A program made the position numbers and the translations under genes. A stretch of DNA of 64,000 nt from Hippopus hippopus (Eukaryota > Mollusca > Bivalvia > Cardiida > Cardiidae): contig OX328107.1 in NCBI GenBank assembly GCA_946811185.2, forward strand, positions 24,325,587-24,389,586, in the 5' to 3' direction. Positions within the stretch are counted from its first letter, which is position 1. The number at the start of each line of letters is the position of its first letter. Positions 1-10,614 of this stretch are shown here, piece after piece. A model generated the notes under the pieces. It did not search any database, was not told where the DNA came from, and saw only the letters and a list, made by a program, of their open reading frames with translations.

Positions 1-182
1 AAGTCGGCCATTTTTCAACGAATCAAAAAAAAAAAAAAAGTGTATCGGTGGAATGGGTTATTGTACACATGTATAAAATTTCACGAAATTCTGTCCAATG
101 GTAATGGAGATATTCTCCCGGATGGACACACTGACGGACGGACAACACTAAAACTATATCCCTCCACCTTCGGCGGGCGATA
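1..182 (+). repeat. Right end of an H-type tandem-repeat element
   Basis: It ends with a gatggacacactgacggacggacaac tract and a ccaccttcggcgggcgatac hairpin, the same layout (acggacgg tract, then an xxCTTCGGxx hairpin) as the ends at 9945-9992 and 11885-11967. The element is cut by the window edge. Confidence 0.6.
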
Positions 183-184
183 CA

Positions 185-285
185 AAGTTAGAAAATGAGA
201 ATATGCTGGTCACAAGCATTTTTCCATTTTGCTAAAATGCTTTAAAAACCCTCATTTCTCAGGGTAGCTAAGACACTGTATTATT
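185..285 (+). repeat. Family A MITE fragment
   Basis: Degenerate copy of the hairpin core (atgctggtcacaagcat) with part of the right arm. No intact ends. Confidence 0.6.
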
Positions 286-300
286 TGGCCTGCAACATGC

Positions 301-516
301 AAAAAGGGGCATTCGGACATTTGTGTAAAGTGTTGTCCCGGATCAGCCTGCACAGTCCGCGCATGCTGATCCGAGATGACACTTTCCGGTCGTGAGTGAT
401 TTTCTGCTTCACGCAAGTCTACTGTAGGACAAAATCTTATGTTGATGTAAAGTGCCGTCTCCGATCAGCCTGTGCAGTCCATGCACACTTTACGCAAATG
501 TCCGAATGCCCCTTTT
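301..516 (+). repeat. Family F MITE
   Basis: Terminal inverted repeats aaaaggggcattcggacattt and aaatgtccgaatgcccctttt flank palindromic blocks built on GATCAGCCTG(C/T)(A/G)CAGTCC. The end and inner blocks resemble family E, so F and E probably share an ancestor. Confidence 0.8.
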
Positions 517-727
517 CACGTGATGCAAGCTATTTAGTATTTTATGACAAACTTCACGCCATACAACTTGTGACAAGAAAGGTATGCAACAAAAATTAAG
601 TTGTCATTCTTAGCTATTTCAAAAATGTAGATAAATTTATTTCAGAAACTCATATGTTGTGAATTTTATAGGCTCATAACTATCGCATGTACATGACATG
701 TATTTATCTTCCTCTTCAAAATCTTAA

Positions 728-902
728 AGCCATGCTCTGAGATTAGGAGGTTTAATGCATCTCTATCATGCAACATACCAAGCAAGTCATCACATAATTA
801 TACATCCATAAAATTCATTTTTTATACAACCAACTTAATCATGAGGTATACGTGTCCTTTGACATCCAGAAAATTGACAAATGGCAAACAGTTTTGACGA
901 CA
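728..902 (+). repeat. Family E MITE, left part
   Basis: Begins agccatgctctg and contains ggtttaatgcatct and an aattatacatccata block found in all E copies. It decays before the right end. Confidence 0.7.
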
Positions 903-974
903 ATGCAGACATTAGGGCTATGACAATACCTTAGAGTGTTATTGAAAGACAAAAAGATGTGCATATAGGGACAA

Positions 975-1182
975 TTGCTCGTGACAAAATTTTAGCTTTT
1001 TCCAAACTGAAAGCATCTGTTGGTGACAAAATGTTACTCGACATTGTGACAAAAGTTTGTCTTTCAAAAGGTAGAAAATATTGTGGGAAAACGGAGAAAA
1101 TATTCATCTTTTCCTTTATTATTTTTCAAAAGCTTTCCAACCTAGTATCGTTAAAACTTCAGACTGTGTAGTAAAGAGGTAA
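975..1182 (+). repeat. Family A MITE, degenerate forward copy
   Basis: Follows the family order (ttttagc...ccaaactgaaagcat, gtagaaaatattgtgggaaaa, then gttaaaacttcagactgtgt), but the hairpin core is largely destroyed. Confidence 0.75.
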
Positions 1183-1373
1183 AAGTACATGTACCGGTAA
1201 TTAATCATTAATTACAGTAATCCTTCAATTTGAGCCAAATCTAATTACAATGTCGACAACTCTAAAATCTTATTGTTTCGTAAAAGGTAAATTCTAATTA
1301 TCAGTCATTTGGCTGGCACTTCCACAATGCAAACAAAAGGTTGTGCCAACAAAGTATAGATCTGTTTACATAC

Positions 1374-1541
1374 CGAAGCATTTACACTTTGAAATATATG
1401 CATGTCTGAGGGGCACTTCCTGTTTCGAGGGTCCTCTACGACTGTGAACAAAACTAGGCTATTATATGTCTCCTTCTTATCGTTCTTCAATACTGCTGTG
1501 GGCTCAAACACTTGTGACAAGGGAAACCTCTCTAACTCCTC
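1374..1541 (-). CDS. EPS8: EPS8-like exon, second half of PTB domain
   Basis: This is a 168-bp exon of exactly 56 codons, phase 0 at both ends. The acceptor reads tgtttttcag on the minus strand and the donor is gtatgt. It begins EELERFPLSQV and ends MHIFQSVNAS. In EPS8 proteins the ELENFPL-type motif follows a PTB strand, and a DLHLFQ-type strand leads into the last PTB helix. Both are here at the expected distance. The reading frame is fully open, and the upstream exon (7000-7127) also ends in phase 0, so the two join cleanly. The next exon is off the left edge. This and the 7000-7127 exon are the strongest evidence for the gene family. Confidence 0.87.
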
Positions 1542-1608
1542 CTGAAAAACATTAGTGAGATAGAACAATTGTTAGCTGAGGTGTTCTTGACGATATATCA
1601 GACAAGAT

Positions 1609-1757
1609 TTAACTCCATACCAAATGACAAAGTGGTAGACTCATCCAGACTGAAAGCTTTTAGAGACCACAAACTGTACCTAGCTCAAACGATAGTATTT
1701 GTCTTTCCAAGGACAGAAACAATGGTGAGAAAAAGAGAAAATGCTGGTTACCAGAAA
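1609..1757 (+). repeat. Family A MITE, left half
   Basis: Left arm up to the middle of the hairpin (atgctggttaccag), where it stops abruptly. About 65 bases upstream of the acceptor of exon 1374-1541. Confidence 0.75.
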
Positions 1758-1782
1758 ATCCCCAGAAAGAAAGTTTGCCTCA

Positions 1783-1858
1783 ACTGGGTAACAAACTCAC
1801 AACCACCAGGACACGAGTCAGATATGCTAACCACTAAGCTAGCAGGCTGGGCCTTCAA
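1783..1858 (-). repeat. S4 tRNA-derived SINE head
   Basis: On the minus strand it reads tggttagcatatctgactcg, then tggtggttgtgagtttgtta, resembling the A-box and B-box of a tRNA promoter. A second copy is at 56455-56515. Confidence 0.5.
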
Positions 1859-1888
1859 AGTTCCAAAGAATGTCTTTGCATAGTAACA

Positions 1889-1950
1889 ATGTATATCAAA
1901 GATCAGACTGCATGTCTTCTGCAGTCTGATCTTGATCTACACTGCCTGCA
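1889..1950. repeat. Family D palindrome
   Basis: Inverted repeat tgtatatcaaagatcagactgca / tgcagtctgatcttgatctaca. In the first arm the hairpin is broken only at a few bases. Confidence 0.85.
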
Positions 1951-2351
1951 GAGGCAACTTTAGTTGTGTAAGTCCCTTTAAGAGTTGGTATATGGTACTG
2001 TTAAATAAAGAGCTAAGGATCTGAACACACACACACCCCATATCTGGACCCATGCAGTAAAGGGTTCAAAACAAGGTTATGATAAATGATGCAGTTACAC
2101 CCACTAACAAAGGTTATTTTACCACTCAGTCTTCACCTAGACTGAAGTACTAGGTATCTTGGAAAACAGTTGAAAACATAGTGATATATGAAGGAAAAGT
2201 TAACTTCATGCAATTCTCTTTGTATATGATAATAGAACATGATCCATCCTTCATTTATCTTAATCAACTCATTAACTCATAAAACAAAATATACAACATA
2301 ATTATGACATTAAAATTATCCTTTCAACCCTTTATCAAACAATCCCAAGTT

Positions 2352-2578
2352 CTAACCCTACCAGACGACAAAATTTTAGCCTTGTCCAAATTGAAAGCAT
2401 TTGCAGACGACAATTTCAATGTGGCTCAAATGAAGCAATTCTTCTTTGATAGGTTAGAAAACATTGTTGGAAAAGGAGAAAATGCTGGTTACCAGCATTT
2501 TCTCCTTTTCCAATGATGTTTTCAAAAGACACCTTTCCAAGGGTCATTAAAAGTTGGCATTGTTCAGTAAAGGGTTAA
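2352..2578 (+). repeat. Family A MITE, full forward copy
   Basis: Complete, with intact hairpin core. The right end TTAA at 2575-2578 is shared with the next, reverse copy. Confidence 0.9.
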
Positions 2579-2784
2579 TGACCATGAACAAAACAGCTTT
2601 GAAAAACTGTATGGGAAAAGGAGAATGCATTTCCTCCTTTTCCAACCAGCATTTTCTCCTTTCCCACAACGTTTTCTTCTCTTTCTGATAAAAGTCCCAT
2701 CCCTTGTGCCATATTAAGTACATTCTCTGCAAGTGCTTTCAATATGGGCCAGTCTACAACTTTGTTGTTTGGTACAGAGTTAAC
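2575..2784 (-). repeat. Family A MITE, reverse copy
   Basis: Shares TTAA 2575-2578 with the preceding copy. The hairpin is rearranged: gagaatgcatttcctcc precedes the usual right arm. Confidence 0.85.
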
Positions 2785-2865
2785 AGCAGAAAGATGACTT
2801 TTCAAAGTAGAGCGTAATGGCAGACAAGTAATTTGAAATTGACAGATAATTATGATCTATGGTTC

Positions 2866-3496
2866 TCTAATAGAATAGAAAGCATTGTGTAGAAAAAATG
2901 AAAATACTGCTTTCCAACATTCTCTCATTTTCCCCACAATATTTTCAACAGCTTTCGTACTCAAGGTTGTGCATTAAAGGGTTAGATCTAAAATTGTCAT
3001 TTACATAGAAGTACATGAACACCTAAAATGTTTTGTGGAAACTTTGGCTAAAAATGCAATCACCTGAAATCAGGAATTTTCATTCAACTGTTTACCAAAT
3101 GACAAAATTTAACACTTGTCCAAATTAAAAGCATTTTCAGACAACAAATTGGATTTTGGTAAAGTAGTGGTGTGTTTCTTTTGAAGGGGAAAAATCTTGT
3201 GGGAGAAAGACAAAATGCTGGTTACCAGCAATTTCTTCTTTTACCACAGTGTTTTTCAAAGCTTTCTTTTTTAACCCTTTCCCAAACAACAAATTTTAGA
3301 CTTTGAAATTCTAAACATGAGCAGAGGACAAATTCAACATTGGTACAAATGAGCTTTAGCTCCCTGATAGGGCAGAAAACATCGTGGGAAAAGGAGAAAA
3401 TGCTGGTTACCAGCATTTTCTCCTTTTCCCAGAATGTTTTCAAAAGACATCTTTTCCAGGATCATGAAAACCAGGGATTATTTGGTAAAGGGTTAC
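2866..3496 (+). repeat. Three family A MITE copies (decayed, truncated, full)
   Basis: A right half at 2866-2986, a truncated forward copy at 3088-3270, and a nearly complete forward copy at 3271-3496 starting TTAACCCTTTCCC. The last has a near-perfect hairpin. Confidence 0.8.
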
Positions 3497-3695
3497 GGGT
3501 TTTTAGACAGGCCATTTTTTTGATGATATTTTCAAAAGTGGTCTTCTGCCAGACAAAAAATATGGCCTTACAGATAGTAAGGTGTTAACATGTCAATTCT
3601 GAATAACTTAATAACAATAACTGAATAGTTTGTGTAATTTGATAGGTATTTTAGACTCTTTTCAATAAACACATACTGCCATGAAGAAGAGAAAT

Positions 3696-3909
3696 GCATT
3701 TATCCTTTACCAAACAATCCTGTGTTTTAATGACCCGAAGATAAAAGGCCTTTGAAACCATTGTGAAAGAGGGAGAAAATGCTGGTAATCCCTTTCCTAC
3801 AATGTTTTCTACTTTGGGACAGACAAATCCCTTCATTTAGCCACACTTGTCATCTGCAAATGCTTTCAATATGGACAAGTCTAAAATTCTGCCATCTGGC
3901 AAAGTTAAC
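3696..3909 (-). repeat. Family A MITE, reverse copy
   Basis: Complete arms, but half of the hairpin is lost (atgctggtaatccctttcc). Confidence 0.8.
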
Positions 3910-4421
3910 TCTTTGCTACACAACAAAATTCCCATACAGAGTGCACTAAATGCACTTCATAAATGTGGCTCTAATTATGAGATTTTTCTTTTTTTTAAGT
4001 AGAAATCAGTGCTGGAAAAAGAGAGGAACAAAAGCAGCATTTTTTTCCACAACATGTTTTCAAAGGCCCTCTTCATAAGGGCCCTATAAATCAATAGGGT
4101 TACTTTGTAAAACCTTCAATAAAGTAAAACAAAAATTGAAAATGTTACATAAAAAAAAGACATAGACTATCAACCACACAAAAATCACCTTGGCAAATGG
4201 AGAACTTGCTCCTTATGAGCAACTTTTTTTGGACACAATGTTTTCAAAAGTAGTCTGCTGCAATAAAAAAAATTAAAGAAGTCCTCAGCAGGTCTGGTGA
4301 TAAAAAGATAATTGATTTAAAGCCGTAAGGGTTATAGCAAACATATTGATTATCTAAAAGATAAGAAGATAGGCAGTTCCCTCATGAGTGTAGCTGAACA
4401 GTACTTACAACTCCAACATGC

Positions 4422-5143
4422 TTAACCCTTCACCAAACAATGCTGGGTGTTAACAACCCTGATAAAGAGGCCCTTTTAAAAACACTGTAGGAAAAGGAGA
4501 CAATGTTGGTAACCAGCATTTTCTCCCTTTCCCATCTGCAAATGCTTTCAATTTTGACAAATCTACATTTTTTCATGTGGGAGAGAGTTAACTCTATACT
4601 ATATACTTCTGAGTTTGAACAACCCTTTTGGAAACATTGTGGGTGAAGGAGCAAATGCTGGCTAAAAGCATATTCTATTCTCCCTTCTTTACAACGTTTT
4701 CTCTTTACGTGGTAAATGTCATCTTTTCAACAACATTTTATTTATAGTTGAAAATGCTTTGAATTCGACAAGTCTAAATTTTAGACTTAACCCTTTACCA
4801 AACAATCCAATGTTTTATCAACCCTGAGTTCAAGCATGTCTTCAAAAACATTGTTGGAAAAGGAGAAAATGCTGGTTCTCCTTTTTCCACAGCTTTCTAC
4901 CCTTCAAAGACTTCTTTAACCCTTTCCCACATGACAAAATTTAGACTCTTCCAAACTGAATGCAGCTGCAAATTTAAAGTCATTAAGTGGTACAACTGAA
5001 CTGAAGTTCTCTGACAAGGTTGATAACAATGTAGGAAAAGAAGAAAATGCTGGTAACCAGCATTGTCTTCTTTTCCCACAAGATTTTCAAAAGGTCTTCT
5101 TCCTTAGGGTTGTTATAATTCCGGATTGTCTGGTACAGAGTTA
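4422..5143. repeat. Chain of four family A MITE copies
   Basis: Reverse with internal deletion (4422-4592), reverse (4600-4790), reverse and truncated (4787-4917), then forward (4914-5143). Neighbours meet at TTAACCC junctions (4787-4790 and 4914-4917), so one copy inserted at another's end. Confidence 0.82.
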
Positions 5144-5267
5144 GTCACTTGGAATTTCTAAATAAGGGTAACTTTACAGTCAGTTTATTATCTTAACCTT
5201 CTGAGGCATCCATGTATCACTTTACCAAACAATTCATTTTTTGAATAACCCAGTGACAGAAAGATTG

Positions 5268-5531
5268 TTAATCCTGTACCACACAGTCTCATGATTTAAC
5301 AACCCGGAGAAAGAAGCCTTTTGAAAACACTGTGTGGAAAGGAGAAAATGGTGATCAGCATTTTCTTACGCAACATGTTTTCCTTTTCCCACAGTTTTCT
5401 ACCTATTCAGAGACAAATTTCTTCATTTGAGCCACACTTTGTCTTCTGCAACAACTATGAATTTGGACAGGTCTAAAATTTTGCCATTTGGTATAGAGTT
5501 AAAACTCTGGATTGCATGGTAAAGGGTTAAA
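5268..5531 (-). repeat. Family A MITE, reverse copy plus an orphan right end
   Basis: Copy at 5268-5502 with a damaged hairpin, followed directly by aaaactctggattgcatggtaaagggttaa, the right end of a second copy. Confidence 0.78.
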
Positions 5532-5534
5532 CAG

Positions 5535-6070
5535 AGTGAATGACAACAATATTCATGAAGGAAAGGTAACAACAAAAACTAGGTCAACAAATAAATATAT
5601 ATACAGTAGGTTATCAATGTTCCTCACTTAATATTATGTCAGCTCAGTAAGTCTTGTCAACATTTTCCTCTTACCACAAAAATTTAACCTACTGGCAAGA
5701 TGTTGCTTTCATAAAGATTGTGAAAAATGGTAACGGTGTCGAATAATTAGTTTTCGTTACTGTTTTTCTTGACAATGCAATTACATCAATAATTCAAATG
5801 TTAAGACTCATTTTGTAAACATCCCAGTTCTAACCTATTATCTTAATACCTATGTTTACTAACCAGTTTTGTGTGAAAACATCAACCCAATAGAACCTGA
5901 CAGCAATTATTCTATTCTGAAAATATTTCAAAATATTGTATGTAATAATAGACTTGTACATTGTATAATCAGAGAGTCTTAATGTATGCTTCTAGATCTA
6001 TTTAGTGGTCAAGATGGCCTGTTTACAGAGTTGAAACATCTAAGTGCATGTTATGAAAACTCACTCAGTG
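5535..6070. other. Intron sequence without recognised features
   Basis: AT-rich intronic DNA. I see no open frame with splice sites and no match to the repeat families of this window. Confidence 0.5.
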
Positions 6071-6076
6071 CCTCAA

Positions 6077-6265
6077 AACCGTTTACCAAACAAGAAAAGT
6101 TTGGACTTGTTCTACTTCAAAGCATTTGTAAATGACAATTGTCAAAATGGTGAAAACTGGGATGAAAGGATAAAAAAACATGCTGCTTATCAGCATTTGC
6201 TCCTTTTTCCCGCATTATTTTGAAAAGCCTCCTTCCTCAAAGTCATTTAAACTCAAGGTTAACTC
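6077..6265 (+). repeat. Family A MITE, old forward copy
   Basis: Both ends are recognisable. The hairpin is degenerate (atgctgcttatcagcat). Confidence 0.75.
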
Positions 6266-6359
6266 ATAGCATCCCCCCTCACGCAGTTTTGACCCCTGTT
6301 TGCTTTTAAATTTGTAACCCAAAATTTGTATCAAAAAATGTCCCCTAAAATTCAAATGA

Positions 6360-6632
6360 TTGCCTTATATTATTATTTCACTTGGGTTTTACACTTTTTT
6401 CAACATTTTCAGTTATAGCACAGCAGTCCTACCTATGTTTTCCTAGAGTTTCTTTTTTTAACACTTTGCACAACATTCTTTTCAAGCTGCTGGCTGCTTA
6501 CCCACAAAAACTTTGTCAAATCAATGTTAAGCAATTATAGAGAGGAGTTTACCCTGTCACAATGACTATCATCACTGCTTGGAAAGACTTTAGCTGAGCT
6601 GGTAATCAAAACCAATAACTCCTGGGTTTAAA
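6360..6632 (-). repeat. S1 SINE, old degenerate copy
   Basis: Body order matches S1 on the minus strand: tcagttatagcacagcag, ctacctatgttttcctagagtttc, ctggctgcttacccac, gtcacaatgactatcatc. The tRNA-like head is almost erased. Confidence 0.65.
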
Positions 6633-6858
6633 CTCTTTACCACATCAAAAATGTAGATTTTTCCAAATTGAAAGCATTTGTTGACTACAATTAAAATTTG
6701 GCTCATATGATGGATTTGCCTTTGATAGGGTAGAAAAAATTGTGGGATAAAGAGAAAATGCTGGTTACCAGCATTTTCTCCTTTTCCCATATTTTTTTTT
6801 TCAAAAGGCCTCTTTCTCAGGGTCGCTAAAACTCAGGATTAAATGGAAAAGGGTTAAG
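6628..6858 (+). repeat. Family A MITE, full forward copy
   Basis: Intact hairpin (aatgctggttaccagcatt) and both ends present. Lies downstream of exon 7000-7127 in its intron. Confidence 0.88.
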
Positions 6859-6999
6859 CCATCAACTGAGCCACATGGCCTGTACTAGTCCCTGTGTTAA
6901 ATAGCCAATTGTCTTAAGATGCCAATGATATTGGCTCCCTAAGGCTGCATTAAACAGGTTTGACTGTCTATCTAAAATAGCCTTTAGAGAAATATTTAC

Positions 7000-7127
7000 C
7001 CCATTTCCTTTATCCACAATAATGATATGACTCCTTTCAATGATGAGTGTGCATCGCATAGTCCATATACCCGTAGAACTCTCCATCTGTTTAAGCTTTG
7101 TGAGGCCATCTTCAGGACGGGTTGTCC
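7000..7127 (-). CDS. EPS8: EPS8-like exon, first half of PTB domain
   Basis: This is a 128-bp exon. Its acceptor is aatcatttcag and its donor gtaaat. It takes one base from the upstream exon (G plus GG makes Gly), then encodes 42 codons from TTRPEDGLTKLKQM to IIIVDKGNG. The motifs DGLTKLK and GIWTM match the DGIRKLK...WTQ block of the EPS8 PTB domain. The open frame runs on past the donor, but the family alignment places the break at GTAAAT, because EELERFPL in the next exon follows directly. A MITE (family E, 7159-7380) ends only about 28 bases upstream of the acceptor, so the branch point must be packed tightly or lie inside that repeat. Confidence 0.87.
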
Positions 7128-7158
7128 CTGAAATGATTAAAATTAGAAAAAAATATAT

Positions 7159-7380
7159 GAGCCATGCTCTGTGAAAAGGGGACTTAATGCATCTGCAAAA
7201 ATTATCGGTCATCCTGTGCAGTCCATCAATTTTATGTATGTCCATGGACCAGTCTAACTCATGACAGAATTGGGTCTTTTAAATATGTGGCTATTATGGA
7301 TCCATAATTATGCAATGACTAGCTTGCTATCATGTATCAAGGAGATGCATTAAGCCTCCTTTTGCCAGACCATGGCTCAT
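7159..7380 (+). repeat. Family E MITE, complete
   Basis: Terminal inverted repeats gagccatgctctgtgaaaagg and cctttttgccagaccatggctc (approximate), with inner ttaatgcatctgcaaaaa and gagatgcattaa. It abuts the acceptor region of exon 7000-7127. Confidence 0.85.
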
Positions 7381-7464
7381 GTATATTTGATTTGTTTGAA
7401 AAAGTTTTACACCATTTTCAACCAACAAAATTCAACTGTCAAAACTGCAATACATGTATAAAGT

Positions 7465-7666
7465 TTTAACAACCCTGAGAAATAAAATTCTTGAAAACAT
7501 CGCCTGAAAAGGAGGAAATGATAGTAACCAGCATTTTCTCCTTTTCCAGAAATGTTTTCTATCCTTCCAAACACAAATTCATCATCTGGATCACATTCAA
7601 TGACTTGTCTTCAAATGCTTTCAATTTGGACAAGTGTAAGATTTTATTGTCTGGTAAAGGGTTAAA
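7465..7666 (-). repeat. Family A MITE, reverse copy lacking the left end
   Basis: Starts inside the left arm (gttttaacaaccctgag) and runs to ggtaaagggttaa. The left half of the hairpin is mutated (atgatagtaaccagcat). Confidence 0.8.
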
Positions 7667-8127
7667 ACATTCTCGAACATACCCTCTGTTTGAATGACAG
7701 CTAGGCATACAGACAATCATTTTTTCGCTATCAAAACGACTTTCTTTCTTATTTACTTGCAAAGGTACAGACTGAATAGACAACTATTCAGGGGTTCGAC
7801 ATGCAGTATCACTTAAGTTCTTCCCTAAACATATGGTGTGGGTAATTTTTAAAACTGTCACATTGAGACAATTCTAATGTATACCCACAACATGGGGTAT
7901 AATGAAGAAGTAATATCATTAGGATTTAATTACCCATGCTTATCAGGAGCTCTGTGTTCATTTGGGTTTATAAGTTATATAAGACCTCTGATTTGATGAG
8001 TCAGCTTGAATTAAGTAGATTTGGTACATTCATGCTACTTTTTACAGTATTTTGGACATTATTTCAGCCAGTTCACCTATCCATGAATTCCTGTTTTTTC
8101 CAAGAACTATGGCAAAACCAAACAAAT

Positions 8128-8384
8128 GGGCCATGGTCTGTGAAAAGGGGATTTAATGTATCTGCAAAAAGTAGCGACCCAGGTCAGCCTGCACAGGCTG
8201 AACTGGATCGAAACTCCTTGCTATTGGTCAATTTTCAGCATTTCAAAGGACAAGTCTACCACATGATTCAGTTGGTTGACAAAGTGGATTTTATCAGTCC
8301 ATGAATTATAATCATATGATGACTTGCTTGGTATAATGCATCATGGAGATGCTTTAAGTCCTCTTTTTGCTAGGGCTCCGCTCA
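8128..8384 (+). repeat. Family E MITE, complete
   Basis: Ends gggccatggtctgtgaaaagg and gctagggctccgctca. The inner palindrome is cccaggtcagcctgcacaggctgaactgg. It stops 14 bases from the donor of exon 8401-8487. Confidence 0.85.
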
Positions 8385-8400
8385 AATCTATCAAACTTAC

Positions 8401-8487
8401 CTGATTTGCTTGTGTAAGTTGCTAGATGATCAACTTCAAATGCCATTTCTAATCTATCTCTCATACCTCCATCAAAACTGTTTTGAT
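8401..8487 (-). CDS. EPS8: EPS8-like exon, start of PTB domain
   Basis: This is an 87-bp exon with a textbook acceptor (ctctatttcag) and donor (gtaagt). The first two bases complete an Asp codon with the G left by exon 14276-14310. It then reads 28 codons, QNSFDGG...RLEMAFEVDHLATYTSKS, and leaves one G for the next exon. VDHLATYT corresponds to the VEHL-T-F start of the EPS8 PTB domain. A full family E MITE (8128-8384) ends 14 bases downstream of the donor dinucleotide, leaving very little unique intron sequence there. Confidence 0.85.
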
Positions 8488-8635
8488 CTGAAATAGAGAA
8501 AGACTAGAGCTGTCACAAAAGGGGGTCCCCTAATACCAACATTAAGTACTTTGATAAGAGATAAAGAGATGATCAAACCAAACAAGTATTTTCCACAAAA
8601 TGTTTGAGATTAAGGGGAGATAATTCTATAATGCT

Positions 8636-8922
8636 TTAGCCCTTTACCAAGGGATCGCTAGTTTTGACGACCATGAAGAAGAGAGCTTTCGAAAATAATG
8701 TAGGAAAAGAAGAAAATGCTGGTAACCAGCATTTTCTCCGCTTCCCAAGGTTTTCTACCCTATTAAGAATGAACCTAAGCACAAGTGCTATTTAACCCTT
8801 TCTAAAATGGCAAATTTTAGACTGTATATTGAAAGCATCTGCAGTCAACAAATTCAAAACTGATTCAAATATGCTGAAGGACTGTGATAAGATAGAAAAC
8901 ATTATGGGAAAAGCAGTAACCC
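8636..8922. repeat. Two truncated family A MITEs
   Basis: A reverse copy (8636-8794) cut short, meeting at TTAACCC a forward left half (8793-8922) that ends where S2-like sequence begins. Confidence 0.75.
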
Positions 8923-8944
8923 AGGGTCTGTTCCTTGAGGTTAG

Positions 8945-9146
8945 TTAACTTACTAACTGAATGGTGTTGTACACTGCTTTCAGCATTCTTTTAGTTTTAT
9001 GATAGTGCAAGCTCACTTTTTCATGCATTTCCTGGATTTCAGCGGTATATTGAGTAGGCTCAGGCTCCAAAGAGCCCTGCCAAAAGACTTTACCAGTGCC
9101 TCAGGTGAAGATGGTACCCAGGACCTCTGGGTTACTAATCCTACAC
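8945..9146 (-). repeat. S2 SINE, degenerate
   Basis: Shows the S2 order: gaatggtgttgtacactg, catgcatttcctggatttca, ctccaaagagccctgccaaa, gtacccaggacctctgg. No clear target duplication. Confidence 0.6.
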
Positions 9147-9167
9147 CTTAACTCTTTACCATACGAC

Positions 9168-9992
9168 AAACAAGAGGGCCATGATGGCCCTGTATCGCTC
9201 CACTGGCTATTAAGTAAAAACACTACAAGCCAAACATTACAATATTCAGCAAATTGATTTCAAACACGAGGACATGCAAACATTTTTCTATCTAATCCTA
9301 CGAGAAAGTTGTGATCCATGGGCAAAGCCAATTTTGATCGCAAAGCTATAATTATTTGAATCCTGGTGGAGGTCCACAATATAAAGCTCCATACCAAATA
9401 ATTCAGTTCTTGAATGTTATAAACAAGAAGATTTTCAAATTTTTTTCAATGAAAAGCCCTGTAAAACATGAAACCCATGAGACAGGGCTAAATCTAATAG
9501 CCTTAGTCTTTATAATGGTTAGTAACATAATGACTTAAGATAGTTTTCATTACAAAAGCCCATGTAAAACTGGTGACCTTGTGTTCCGTGGTGTGGGGAC
9601 AAACTTGGGTCAAGGACTATAATTTGGGCCCTCCTTGTAGAGGCCCACTAGATAAAGCTACGTGCAAAATTTGGTAGACCCCATGGCTATTATTTGAAGG
9701 AACTTGGTAGAGGCCCACTAGATACAGCTACATGCCAAATTTGGTAGCCCTAGGCCTTACAGTTTCAGAGAAGAAGATTTTTGAAAATTTTCTATATTTT
9801 TCAGTTTTGTTGCCATGGCAACCAGAGTTTTTGAAGGAATAAAATTCTGTCATGGGATTCTGAAGAAGACCATGGCAGGATCATTTCTTTGAAGTTTCAT
9901 CAAAATTGGATAAGTAGTTTCAGAGATGTTTGAAATAAAAGTTAATGCACGCACGGACAGATGGACGGACGGACCTTCAGTGCCAGTAAAAA
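9168..9992 (+). repeat. H-type element with internal tandem repeats
   Basis: Left end caagagggccatgatggccc followed by gtatcgctccactgg. The interior repeats a block with aagcccatgtaaaac, ggtagaggcccactagataaagcta and ccaaatttggtagcccta. Near the right end it shares ttgttgccatggcaaccagag and an acggacgg tract with 11712-11967. Non-coding. It resembles the bivalve elements with a tandem-repeat core described as pearl or Helitron-like, but that is inference. Confidence 0.75.
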
Positions 9993-10030
9993 ACAAGTAT
10001 ATACATCAACCTCAGTTTGAAATATATCTT

Positions 10031-10227
10031 TTTAACCTATTACCAGACAATCCCTACTTTTGATGACCCTGAGAAAGAAGGCTTTAGAAAAGCATTTTCT
10101 CCTTTTCTTACAATGTTTTCTACTGTTCACAAAACAAATTTCAAATTTTCAATCACTTTTATTTTGTCGTCTGCAAGTGCTTTCGATTTAGACAAGCCTA
10201 AAATATTATCGTTTGGTAATGAGTTAC
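10031..10227 (-). repeat. Family A MITE with half a hairpin
   Basis: Both ends are present, but the left hairpin arm is deleted (ggctttagaaaagcattttctcc). Confidence 0.8.
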
Positions 10228-10431
10228 ATGTGTGCTAACAATTGTCATAATAAATCACTAAGATTTTTTTTCAAACTTATTTTATTAATACTTTTTCTAA
10301 GCTAGTCATCATCAAACAGTAGACATGGTGTATTAATATGAACACTTCATAGTTTGTAAACACAGTCAGATATGTGGAGGATAATTTTTTGTTTTGGTGT
10401 ATGATTGAAAATTCTTTTATTGAGTTGAAAC

Positions 10432-10557
10432 AAATGCTAAAAGCTCCCCTTGAGCACGCTGTGCTCAAATGAGCTAAAAAGTTAACATACGGATGGACGC
10501 ACAACGGACAACGGGCCATAACATAAGCCTGCTGGCCTTCGGCCAGTGGAGCTAAAA
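10432..10557 (+). repeat. H-type element right ends
   Basis: Two end modules in series: ccttgagcacgctgtgctcaaatgagctaaaaa, then a gcctgctggccttcggccag hairpin and tggagctaaaaa. Looks like a composite of two end types. Confidence 0.65.
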
Positions 10558-10614
10558 AACTTGTCTAGCACCAATCATGTATCACTGCAGCTTGATAATC
10601 AAGGGAGGTAAATA

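Noticed and set aside
6862..7245. 127-codon frame as a single-exon gene
   Set aside because: Only 7000-7127 is exon; the rest reads through intron and an E MITE.
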